Of a DNA stretch of 12,469 nt, positions 1 to 7,479 are shown piece by piece. Numbering within the stretch: position 1 is the first letter of the stretch; every line of letters begins with the position of its first letter. A program made the position numbers and the translations under genes. The DNA comes from CAMCXT01 sp046302715 (GTDB taxonomy: Bacteria > Bacteroidota > Bacteroidia > M30B66). The notes under the pieces were generated by a model. That model was not told the DNA's origin, did no database searches, and was given only the letters and a program-made list of their open reading frames with translations. The stretch is from contig JBKCHQ010000226.1 in NCBI GenBank assembly GCA_046302715.1, positions 1-12,469 on the forward strand, read 5' to 3'.

Positions 1-458
1 CCGAAACTACCGATTTAATAAAATTAATAAAAACCATTATTCATGAAGATTTGCTCGCTCATGAAGGTCGAAAAGTAAAACTTACGTTTAAGGGTAAGCC
101 TAGAATGATTGGTTTAGATTCGAATTGTATGCACTTTATTATTACCAACCTTTTAGATAATGCCTTTAAATTTGGCAGGCCCAACGAAGTACCACGTGTT
201 TGTTTATGGTTTAAAAAAAATGCTGTTTCTTTGTCGGTAGAAGATAGCGGAATAGGGATACCCTCAGAAGAAATTCATAGGCTGTTTGATTCGTTTTACC
301 GAGCATCCAATGCAGATTGTATCGGTGGAACAGGATTAGGATTAGTAGTTGTAAAAAAGCTAACAGAATTGCATGGAGGCAAGGTTGACGTAAAGAGCGA
401 ATTGAATCAAGGTTCTCTTTTCACCATAACGCTGCCCAACTGCACCCATGAAGAATAA
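1..458 (+). CDS. Sensor histidine kinase, C-terminal fragment (ATP-binding domain)
   Basis: This is the 3' end of a gene that starts before the window; the frame is open from base 3, giving 151 visible residues. They form a HATPase_c catalytic domain of the GHKL type, which binds ATP and phosphorylates a histidine located upstream of the window. Counting from the first visible residue, the N box is NLLDNAFKF (N49, N53), the G1 box DSGIGIP (D81), the F box LFDSFYR (94-100), and the G2 box GGTGLGL (108-114). The protein ends soon after the last strand (FTITLP), so no receiver is fused at the C-terminus. A TTG at 51 could be read as a start, but the open frame to the edge and the need for a HisKA domain make truncation by the window far more likely. 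The stop overlaps the next gene, a response regulator and its likely partner. Sensor domains, and whether it is membrane-bound, cannot be seen. Confidence 0.93.
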   Translation, partial: ETTDLIKLIKTIIHEDLLAHEGRKVKLTFKGKPRMIGLDSNCMHFIITNLLDNAFKFGRPNEVPRVCLWFKKNAVSLSVEDSGIGIPSEEIHRLFDSFYRASNADCIGGTGLGLVVVKKLTELHGGKVDVKSELNQGSLFTITLPNCTHEE

Positions 459-1110
459 ATTTGGAAATCGTATATTGCTCGTAGAAGACGAAAACCAACT
501 CCGTGAAAACATTACTGAATTGCTCGAAATTCAAGGCTTTGAAGTATTGGCAGTTGACTCGGGCGATAAAGCCATATCGTTTTTACCTCACTTTAAGCCC
601 TCCGTTATTTTATGCGACATAAGAATGCCCCGATACGATGGATTTTGGGTACTCATGGAAACGCGTAAGAATAAAACCTATGGCCATGTGCCATTTATCT
701 TTATTTCGGCAAAGGCCGATCGAAGCGAAGTGCGCACCGGAATGGATCTGGGTGCCGATGATTACCTCACAAAACCCTTTAGTTCAGAAGAACTCCTAGG
801 TGCTGTTAGAGCACGACTGGAGCGAGCCAACGAACAGCAATCCTCGTTAATGAACACTTTTAATGATGACCATCGTGCCAAACCCGAAGATTTCAGAGCA
901 CTAACACCTACCGAAAAAAAGGTGCTTCATTTTGTAGCACTTAACGACACCTCTGCTGCCATCGCAGAAAAATTAGGTGTGAGCACTAAAACCGTTGATA
1001 ACCATAGGGCTAACATCAGCACTAAATTAAAAATTAAAGGCAACCTATCCTTGCTTCGTTACTGCTTAAACAATAAAAAAATTATCATCGAACAGAAATG
1101 GGTTAAATAA
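448..1110 (+). CDS. Two-component response regulator, receiver plus LuxR/NarL-type DNA-binding domain
   Basis: This 220-residue protein has the NarL/FixJ layout. The receiver (about 7-125) has the acidic pair E13-D14, the phospho-acceptor D57 in LCDIRMP, S87 as switch residue and K109 in LTKPF. A linker (about 126-148) leads to a helix-turn-helix of LuxR/GerE type (about 150-207), seen in ALTPTEKKVL, IAEKLGVSTKTVDNHRANI and KLKIKGNLSLL. Such proteins are cytoplasmic transcription factors activated by phosphorylation. The ATG start lies inside the preceding kinase gene (11-base overlap), which suggests translational coupling and makes that kinase the likely phosphate donor. The next gene, the giant kinase, starts 62 bases downstream on the same strand, so cross-talk or joint transcription is possible but not shown. 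Its target genes cannot be told from the sequence. Confidence 0.95.
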   Translation: MKNKFGNRILLVEDENQLRENITELLEIQGFEVLAVDSGDKAISFLPHFKPSVILCDIRMPRYDGFWVLMETRKNKTYGHVPFIFISAKADRSEVRTGMDLGADDYLTKPFSSEELLGAVRARLERANEQQSSLMNTFNDDHRAKPEDFRALTPTEKKVLHFVALNDTSAAIAEKLGVSTKTVDNHRANISTKLKIKGNLSLLRYCLNNKKIIIEQKWVK

Positions 1111-1172
1111 TTTAATCCGCTGAGTATTCTGTGCATTTTTTTTAGAACTTTAACCGATTAGTGAAAGGCGAA

Positions 1173-4100
1173 ATGAACGATCAATTTTCGGTTACAATAG
1201 ATGAGCAAGAAAGGATTATTGCGATTAACGCATTTCCTGATTACCTTCAGATTGCCACCGAAAATTTAATTGGCAAATTCTATTCAGGAGAGCAGAATAT
1301 AATCGACGAAAATTGCTTGTGGGGTATTGGCACATCCGGTGTTTATTTTGCAAATTCACACGCTGTTTACTTTTTCAGACTGGGCGAACAACGTATAAGC
1401 AACAACAAAAAGACCATAGTGCTGCATCGGGCTCCGGTATTGCCGAGTGACGATAAAGACCTCCTGCAACTTTTAGAAGAATTCAAACGCTCCAACAGCC
1501 ATATCAAAGCGCCTGCTGCTTTTTTGTCTAAAAACGCCAAAATAGCATGGATAAACCAACCTTTTGAGCAATTTTTCGTGGCTCAAAATCAATCGGAAAA
1601 ACACCTAGCCATAGTAGAGCGCGAAATAAAAAAAATAAAAACCAAATTCTATCCACTTTTATTTAAAACCTGGGACATTGGATTTTCAAATCAGCTTATT
1701 TTGGACGAAGGTTTGCTCGCAGGCCGTATTATGGCTTCTCCAATCTGGACAGAATTAGACCAATTTGCCGGATTTAGAATTGAGTTCCAACCACGCACAA
1801 TGTTAAGTAAGGTTGGGGTAAATGATACGCTTGCTGCCTTACCCCTGCATAACCCTAATCCAGTATTAAAGTTAGACAAAAACTATAAGCTTCTATTTGC
1901 AAATGACGCAGCACGTTTATTGTTACAGATCGAAAAAAGTCTCGACGATTCGGAACAAGGAAAATCGCTGATTCATTCGTTACTCACTAAGGGCTTAGAA
2001 AACCCTGTTTTTGAGTGTGAAATTCAACAACAAATATTTGAAATTAATAGCGTTCAAACACCAAAAGAAATACTTCTTTATTTCCACGATATTACCATAA
2101 GTAATACTATAAAAATATCTTCAAAATTGGCATATGCCCAGCTCGAGGCCATAGTTAATGCCTCGCGTGGATCAATTATTCTGCTCGACACAGAACGCAA
2201 AATACTGTTCTACAACGACAAATCTCGAAAAGACTTACGTAAATATTTTGGAATGGAGCTTGAAACAAATGCTCCACTACCGGATTTTTTTGATAAAAAC
2301 TTCAACTATTCAATTGATACTGCAATAACAACCGTTTTGGCAGGAAAGCACAAATTAAATTATGAAATTGATTATGATGATGTAAGCGGTAAAAAATTAT
2401 GGTTTAGTATACTCGTTTACCCTATATCTATCAAAAACGAAGAATTAACAGGAGTTTGCGTTAGTATGTTAAACGTTACCGATACTAAAAACGCACAACT
2501 CGAAAATCAAAATATTAAGAACTTCTATGAAAGTGTATTAAATAATATACCTACAGATGTTGCCGTTTTTGATAAGGATCATCGATATCTTTTTTTAAAC
2601 CCCCATGCTATTAAAGACGATCACCTGCGTTCTTGGATGATAGGGAAAACGGACTATGATTATGTGGATTTTAGAAAACTGGATTCCTCAATTGCCGATA
2701 AACGAAGAGGCATGTTCACACAAGTTGTTAAACAGCAAGAAAAATTAGCTTTTGTTGATGAACATACAACTCAAAATAGAACCCGCTTTATTTACAGAAA
2801 TTACTACCCGGTAATTGAAAAAGGTGAAGTTAAACTCGTTATTGGTTATGGATTAGACATTACTGATATAAAGGAGTCCGAACAGCGTGTTCGCCAGTCT
2901 GAAACTCGTCTTAAAGGTTTATTCGACAATAATCCGCTCGCACTTATTTTGGTTTCGTCTGAATTGTTGATTACAGAAATGAACGTAGCTGCTCATAAAA
3001 TTTGGAGTAATAACCCAATTGGTAGTAGTATCATCAATTACATTGAAAGTCGTGACCAAAATGCATTTATCGAATTTATACATGAGGCATTCCTATTAAA
3101 TTTCAATGAGAATAAGTCATTTAAATGCGAGATTGAACTTAATCATAAAAAATTATTTTTTGACTTTTCTGCATCGCCTGTTATCGCAGAAGATAATTCT
3201 AAAGTACTCATGCTGGCGGCTTATGATCGGACCGAACAAGTCGTTTCGGCCGAACTATTGAGACAAAGTGAAGAATTTAACCGCAACCTGATTAAAAATA
3301 TGCCCATTCCATTTGCTATAATTGATTGGGATAAAGCGGTATTTTTAAACGATGCCTGCAAAGCGCTGATTGGAGCCGATGAAAATATCGATTTAAATAG
3401 TCAGAGCTTATTCGATTTTGTAGAAGAATCAGACCGAATGATTATTGCGGAGCGTCTTCAAAAAAGATACGCAGGCGAATACACGCCGCCGGGAATAATT
3501 CGCATAAATACGTTAAAGGGGGAGCAGAAAAACATCGAAATTCAGGGAGGCTTACTCCAAAATGGAGAGAACGTTTTAAACTTTGTAACCTTTATTGATC
3601 GCACCGAAGAAATTAAGGCCGCAAAAGCGCAAAAAAATGCAGAAGAGCAAACGCGGCAAATCATCGACACATCGCTCGATTGCATTATTACTACTAATTC
3701 CAATGGCGAGATAATTGGCTGGAACCCAAAATCAGAGGAAGTATTTGGCTATGCATTTGAAGAGGTTACGGGTAAGAATATTGCAAAAACTATAGTACCC
3801 CATGAATTGTCGGATGATTTTCTAAAAGCCCTTCGCAATCCTAAACAGCAACTGCTCCCCATAGGTAAAGTATTCGAATGGCAAGCCATTCGAAAATCTG
3901 GAGAGATTTTTCCGGTCGAACTTTTTATCACCATTCAAAGGACACAAAAATTCCATTTTTTCACAGCCATAATTCGGGATATTTCCGAACGTAAGGCAGC
4001 CGAACAATCACGCATTGAATCGGAACAAAAATTATCCTTGCTCATTGAAAGTTTACCCGTGGTTCCATACTCACAAGTGGGCGCTAATCTTTACCAATTT

Positions 4101-6431
4101 AATTACATAAACGAACGCGTATTCAATTTAATTGGCTACAGTGCCGATGATTTAATGCTGCAACCCGATTTGTGGATTAAGCAAATTTACCCATCCGATC
4201 TCCCCGCAATTTACGCGGCAATGGGGCAGTTAAATAGCTCCAGCGAAGGTACCGTTGAATACCGCATAAAAGATGCAAAAAGCTCAACACTTTGGATTCG
4301 CGATACCTTTAAGAGAATACGAAATGAAAACAATGAAATTGTAAGTTGGACAGGTGTTATTCAAGACATTACGGCCGAACGTGAGACTAAAGAACGTCAA
4401 CGGTTAATTGAAGCCACATTAGTTGAAATATCGAGGGAGGAATTATCGGCAACAAAGTCGCTTTATGGTTTCTATCAAACCGTATACAAAAGACTTAAAA
4501 AGAATTTGGGCATTGCAGGTTTCTCCATTTGGCGTGTAGAAGAATCGGTATATCGAACCGTTGAGAGCTTTCACGAGTTGGACGAAATGGCTGCTGAACG
4601 CAGCAGTATTAGAGCTGCTAAAGAAAAAATCCAGCCCTTGCTTGGCCAGGCCGGCATACAGGCTACCGATAGCACCAGCGAGAATTATGCATTAAATGAA
4701 GTGTTTGACATCTCAAAAAACACCTCGTTACTTGTAAGCAAGGTACGCTCGAGCCTCGACGAAGATTTGATTATGTTAATTGAGGTGGAAAATGTACCAT
4801 TTTCATGGCAGTACGAACACTTTAACATGATAAATGCGCTATCAGAATTGGTATCATTTAATCTAGAATACTTCCAGCGCATCGAATCGGACAATAAATT
4901 GCGTGAAGCTTTTCGTCTTGCCAAAATAGGTGCCTGGGAAATCGAACCCGAAAAAAACAGGATTTATTGGTCAGAAGCCATGTTCGAATTTTATGGGCTC
5001 AACACTCAAAACCAGTCGCCGCTTAGCTTTGATGATGCGCTCGAATTTATTCATCACGCCGATAGAGAAGCATTTAGCGAGGCTTTTTACAATCTAAAAA
5101 ATAATAACATCCCTTATCGTATGGAATGCCGACACGTATTAAACGACGGCACCGTAAAGTATTTCGAAAAGTCAGCGTTACCCATTCAATCTGCAACGGG
5201 TAATGTGCTTTTTATGGGAGTAACGGTTGATATCACCGATCGTAAATTAGCACAACGCGAGTACGAATTAAGGCAACGGCGTCGTATAATAACCAATGCG
5301 GTAGGATCTGCAATTGCATCAAGCACAAGCCTTAGCGAACTTTTCGTAAAGTTCTCAGATGCCATTATTCAAAACTCTCCTGCTCGTCAAGTTCTGGTGT
5401 TTTCCGATGAGAAAAATTCGGGCATTTTTAGCGAATATTATTCGTATCCCGCAACTTCGCATGCACCAAGCGGCTTAAACGCGTCTATCAATAAACAAAT
5501 AAATGATGATTTGTTTATTGCTCCGCTTAATGCAGCCGCATATTACGGTGCAGATTTTCCCGATTGGATTGTCGCTCCAATTCAAATGCCTGGTAGAGGG
5601 CGCTGCTATATGGTAGTAAGGCTAAATGATGCTGAAGAAATCAATGAAGACTTCTTGTCAATTGCATCGGCAACAATTCGACTCGTGCATGAAAAAGCTG
5701 AACAAATTTACTCCGATGAAACCCTCAAAACGCTTAATACCGAGTTAATGGACTCAAACCTCCAGCTTCGGCAGTATTCCTATATTGTTTCGCATAACTT
5801 ACGTGCTCCGGTAGCCAATATTTTAGGTTGTATAAACCTCCTTGGAGACGAAGTTCTTCAAGACCCTAAAAACTCTATGCTGTTTGAAGGACTTAAAATA
5901 AGTGCTCGAAATGTAGATTCCATACTTCAAGACCTCAACAAAATTTTAAATATCAAAGAAGATGTGGTGAAACAATTTGAGGCACTTGATTTTCAGCAGA
6001 TATTGAATGAAGTTATGGAAAGCATCAAACACGAAAGTAAAGACGTGGACTACGTTTTATCCGCAAATTTTAACGCAATCAAAGGGATGCGAGCGTTTAA
6101 ACCCTATTTGGTTTCAATTTTCCAAAACCTGCTTATTAATTCTATAAAATATCGAAGAAGCAATACCATACTGCAATTGGGGGTTGAATCAAAATTAACA
6201 GACGGTAAAATTCAATTGCTTTTTTCTGATAACGGTCGTGGCATTGATCTTGCCAAAAACAAGAAGCGACTTTTTAAGTTATATGAACGCTTTCATTCCG
6301 ATGTTGCTGGAACCGGACTTGGCCTAAATATGGTGCAGGAACAAGCACGTGTAATGGGCGGTACCATACAAATTGAAAGCGAGGTGGAAAAAGGTACCCA
6401 ATTCATTATTACATTTGTACCGAAGGAATAA
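1173..6431 (+). CDS. Giant soluble multi-PAS/GAF sensor histidine kinase
   Basis: This is a predicted cytoplasmic histidine kinase of about 1752 residues, with no signal peptide or membrane segment visible. PAS-like modules lie near 220-308, 324-440, 451-570, 580-690, 702-810, 828-940, 954-1065 and 1244-1360. Many end in the usual DIT/DRT/DIS motif (FHDIT, GLDITDIK, IRDISERK, IQDITAER, VDITDRK). Two GAF-like stretches (about 1078-1235 and 1369-1510) flank the last PAS. The first 215 residues may hold two more diverged PAS folds. A short coiled coil leads to HisKA with phospho-site H1541 in SHNLRAP, then HATPase_c with N1656 (LLINS), D1686 (DNGRG) and G1713 (GTGLGL). There is no receiver domain. 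The ATG at 1173 is preferred; an in-frame GTG at 1161 would add four residues. A receiver gene follows after 7 bases, so the kinase probably hands phosphate to it. Ligands are unknown; no LOV-type cysteine motif or obvious haem site was recognised. Domain limits are by eye. Confidence 0.95.
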   Translation: MNDQFSVTIDEQERIIAINAFPDYLQIATENLIGKFYSGEQNIIDENCLWGIGTSGVYFANSHAVYFFRLGEQRISNNKKTIVLHRAPVLPSDDKDLLQLLEEFKRSNSHIKAPAAFLSKNAKIAWINQPFEQFFVAQNQSEKHLAIVEREIKKIKTKFYPLLFKTWDIGFSNQLILDEGLLAGRIMASPIWTELDQFAGFRIEFQPRTMLSKVGVNDTLAALPLHNPNPVLKLDKNYKLLFANDAARLLLQIEKSLDDSEQGKSLIHSLLTKGLENPVFECEIQQQIFEINSVQTPKEILLYFHDITISNTIKISSKLAYAQLEAIVNASRGSIILLDTERKILFYNDKSRKDLRKYFGMELETNAPLPDFFDKNFNYSIDTAITTVLAGKHKLNYEIDYDDVSGKKLWFSILVYPISIKNEELTGVCVSMLNVTDTKNAQLENQNIKNFYESVLNNIPTDVAVFDKDHRYLFLNPHAIKDDHLRSWMIGKTDYDYVDFRKLDSSIADKRRGMFTQVVKQQEKLAFVDEHTTQNRTRFIYRNYYPVIEKGEVKLVIGYGLDITDIKESEQRVRQSETRLKGLFDNNPLALILVSSELLITEMNVAAHKIWSNNPIGSSIINYIESRDQNAFIEFIHEAFLLNFNENKSFKCEIELNHKKLFFDFSASPVIAEDNSKVLMLAAYDRTEQVVSAELLRQSEEFNRNLIKNMPIPFAIIDWDKAVFLNDACKALIGADENIDLNSQSLFDFVEESDRMIIAERLQKRYAGEYTPPGIIRINTLKGEQKNIEIQGGLLQNGENVLNFVTFIDRTEEIKAAKAQKNAEEQTRQIIDTSLDCIITTNSNGEIIGWNPKSEEVFGYAFEEVTGKNIAKTIVPHELSDDFLKALRNPKQQLLPIGKVFEWQAIRKSGEIFPVELFITIQRTQKFHFFTAIIRDISERKAAEQSRIESEQKLSLLIESLPVVPYSQVGANLYQFNYINERVFNLIGYSADDLMLQPDLWIKQIYPSDLPAIYAAMGQLNSSSEGTVEYRIKDAKSSTLWIRDTFKRIRNENNEIVSWTGVIQDITAERETKERQRLIEATLVEISREELSATKSLYGFYQTVYKRLKKNLGIAGFSIWRVEESVYRTVESFHELDEMAAERSSIRAAKEKIQPLLGQAGIQATDSTSENYALNEVFDISKNTSLLVSKVRSSLDEDLIMLIEVENVPFSWQYEHFNMINALSELVSFNLEYFQRIESDNKLREAFRLAKIGAWEIEPEKNRIYWSEAMFEFYGLNTQNQSPLSFDDALEFIHHADREAFSEAFYNLKNNNIPYRMECRHVLNDGTVKYFEKSALPIQSATGNVLFMGVTVDITDRKLAQREYELRQRRRIITNAVGSAIASSTSLSELFVKFSDAIIQNSPARQVLVFSDEKNSGIFSEYYSYPATSHAPSGLNASINKQINDDLFIAPLNAAAYYGADFPDWIVAPIQMPGRGRCYMVVRLNDAEEINEDFLSIASATIRLVHEKAEQIYSDETLKTLNTELMDSNLQLRQYSYIVSHNLRAPVANILGCINLLGDEVLQDPKNSMLFEGLKISARNVDSILQDLNKILNIKEDVVKQFEALDFQQILNEVMESIKHESKDVDYVLSANFNAIKGMRAFKPYLVSIFQNLLINSIKYRRSNTILQLGVESKLTDGKIQLLFSDNGRGIDLAKNKKRLFKLYERFHSDVAGTGLGLNMVQEQARVMGGTIQIESEVEKGTQFIITFVPKE

Positions 6432-6438
6432 TACAGTG

Positions 6439-6810
6439 ATGAACGTTTGGTTAATTGACGACGATAATGTAACAAATATGCTCAACAGGTTTTTTCTGGA
6501 GGAGCACTACACGCATCTTAATATTACCGCATTTGTTTATGCGCAAGATGCCTTGAACACACTGATGCAAACCACCCAAAAGCCGGATGTGATTTTTTTA
6601 GATATTAATATGCCCGTGATGAATGGTTGGGAATTCCTTGATGCACTTGGCAAAAAGACTACTGAAATCGCAGAAATTCCTCACATTTATTTGCTCTCTT
6701 CCTCGCTCGATCCTGTCGATAAAAATAAGGCTTCACAAATCAATCTGGTAAAAGGCTTTATCTCGAAGCCTTTGGAAATCGAAAAAATAGGATTTCTAAA
6801 TCCCACATAA
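6439..6810 (+). CDS. Single-domain response regulator (CheY-like receiver) 1
   Basis: This 123-residue stand-alone receiver has no output domain. The acidic cluster D7-D8-D9 (WLIDDD), phospho-acceptor D55 in FLDINMP, switch residue S87 (LLSSS) and K110 in ISKP are all present, so it should be phosphorylatable. Such proteins act by protein contact or as phosphate shuttles in a relay. The ATG at 6439 fits the usual start of strand 1; a GTG directly before it would add one residue, and any longer reading would run inside the kinase gene. It begins 7 bases after the kinase stop, so the two are almost certainly one operon, and the kinase is its likely donor. The protein ends soon after KPLEIEKIGFLN, so the last helix is short compared with its paralogue at 6980. 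No frameshift that would restore a longer end was found. Confidence 0.92.
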   Translation: MNVWLIDDDNVTNMLNRFFLEEHYTHLNITAFVYAQDALNTLMQTTQKPDVIFLDINMPVMNGWEFLDALGKKTTEIAEIPHIYLLSSSLDPVDKNKASQINLVKGFISKPLEIEKIGFLNPT

Positions 6811-6840
6811 AAATTGTTCATCACAGAGGTGTAAGAAGCA

Positions 6841-6855
6841 ATTAACACCGTTAAT
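6841..6855. repeat. Short inverted repeat in the gap between the two receiver genes
   Basis: ATTAAC-ACC-GTTAAT is a perfect 6-bp inverted repeat with a 3-base centre, 30 bases after the first receiver gene. It has few G-C pairs and no T-run follows, so it would be a weak terminator at best; an operator for the downstream receiver gene is an alternative. The rest of the 6811-6979 gap is AT-rich. No small gene, RNA gene or clear Bacteroidota promoter (TTTG then TAnnTTTG) was recognised there. Confidence 0.25.
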
Positions 6856-6979
6856 GCACTTGCTTTGAATTAATTAAATTTCAGACAACACATTTTTTTA
6901 GCATGTAAGGTAAACCATAATTGGTGATTGGCTAAAACAAATTCTACCCTTAGCTTCGATATAACAAAACCAACATGTT

Positions 6980-7396
6980 ATGAATCGAAACTTAAGAATT
7001 TGGCTTATCGACGACGATCCCATGAATAATGTTTACAACAGTTTTCTAATGGAGGAGCACTTCCCTTCGTTTACCGTAGAATCGTTCTTGTTTGCAGGCG
7101 ATGCCTTAAAACTGCTTCAACGATTTCCACGAATGAAAACTGTGCCCGACGTTCTGTTTGTAGACATTTCGATGCCCATTATCAATGGATGGGAGTTTTT
7201 GGATGCCTGCGAAGAACACTGCCAATGGATGCAGAAGCGTTGTTCGGTATTTATGCTTACTGCATCCGAAAATCCCCTAGATACGAGTATGGCTGTCAAG
7301 CATCCGCTGGTAAGCGGATTTATTCGAAAACCTTTAAAGGTCGAATTCCTTAAAGATTGGCTTTTAAGTTATTCATCAACCGCCGTTGATAAATGA
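6980..7396 (+). CDS. Single-domain response regulator (CheY-like receiver) 2
   Basis: This 138-residue stand-alone receiver is paralogous to the one at 6439. The two share WLIDDD, a xFLxEEH-like stretch after helix 1, the A-x-DAL segment, PDV-x-F-x-DI-x-MP and NGWEFLDA. Key residues are D11-D12-D13, phospho-acceptor D62 in FVDISMP, T94 in MLTAS and K117 in IRKP, so it should be phosphorylatable. Unlike its neighbour it keeps a full last helix (EFLKDWLLSY). The start context is A-rich with no clear Shine-Dalgarno, as is common in Bacteroidota. A 169-base gap separates it from the first receiver, so it may have its own promoter. A strong hairpin terminator follows 29 bases after its stop. It probably arose by tandem duplication and may give the large kinase a second phosphate acceptor; this is inference from position and similarity. 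Confidence 0.92.
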   Translation: MNRNLRIWLIDDDPMNNVYNSFLMEEHFPSFTVESFLFAGDALKLLQRFPRMKTVPDVLFVDISMPIINGWEFLDACEEHCQWMQKRCSVFMLTASENPLDTSMAVKHPLVSGFIRKPLKVEFLKDWLLSYSSTAVDK

Positions 7397-7424
7397 CATA
7401 CAAATATTGAGTAAAATGGTTGTT

Positions 7425-7458
7425 AATAAAAATGCCGGCGTTGGCCGGCATTTTTATT
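7425..7458. terminator. Bidirectional Rho-independent terminator
   Basis: The core is a perfect 12-bp stem, AAAAATGCCGGC (7428-7439) against GCCGGCATTTTT (7444-7455), with a GTTG loop. Three more A-T pairs extend it to 15 bp. The GC-rich centre is flanked by A-runs on the left and T-runs on the right, so it reads as a hairpin followed by U-runs on either strand. It sits between two convergent genes, 29 bases after the second receiver and 21 bases beyond the dnaK stop, and should end both transcripts. Confidence 0.93.
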
Positions 7459-7479
7459 TAACACTAAAAAACAAACCAC

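Noticed and set aside
51..458. A complete small ATPase-only protein starting at TTG 51
   Set aside because: The frame is open to the window edge and the domain is the normal C-terminal part of a histidine kinase, so it is a truncated gene.
4685..4924. Reverse-strand open frames inside the giant kinase, including 4685-4924
   Set aside because: They are short, match no family and lie opposite a clear coding frame, so they are chance shadows.
2500..5300. Repeated PAS modules as DNA-level tandem repeats
   Set aside because: The modules share fold motifs and linker patterns but not nucleotide sequence, so they are old diverged duplications and not DNA repeats.
6373..6438. Longer start for receiver 1 inside the kinase gene
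   Set aside because: The extra residues overlap the kinase's catalytic domain in another frame and do not belong to a receiver fold; the ATG at 6439 gives the normal N-terminus.
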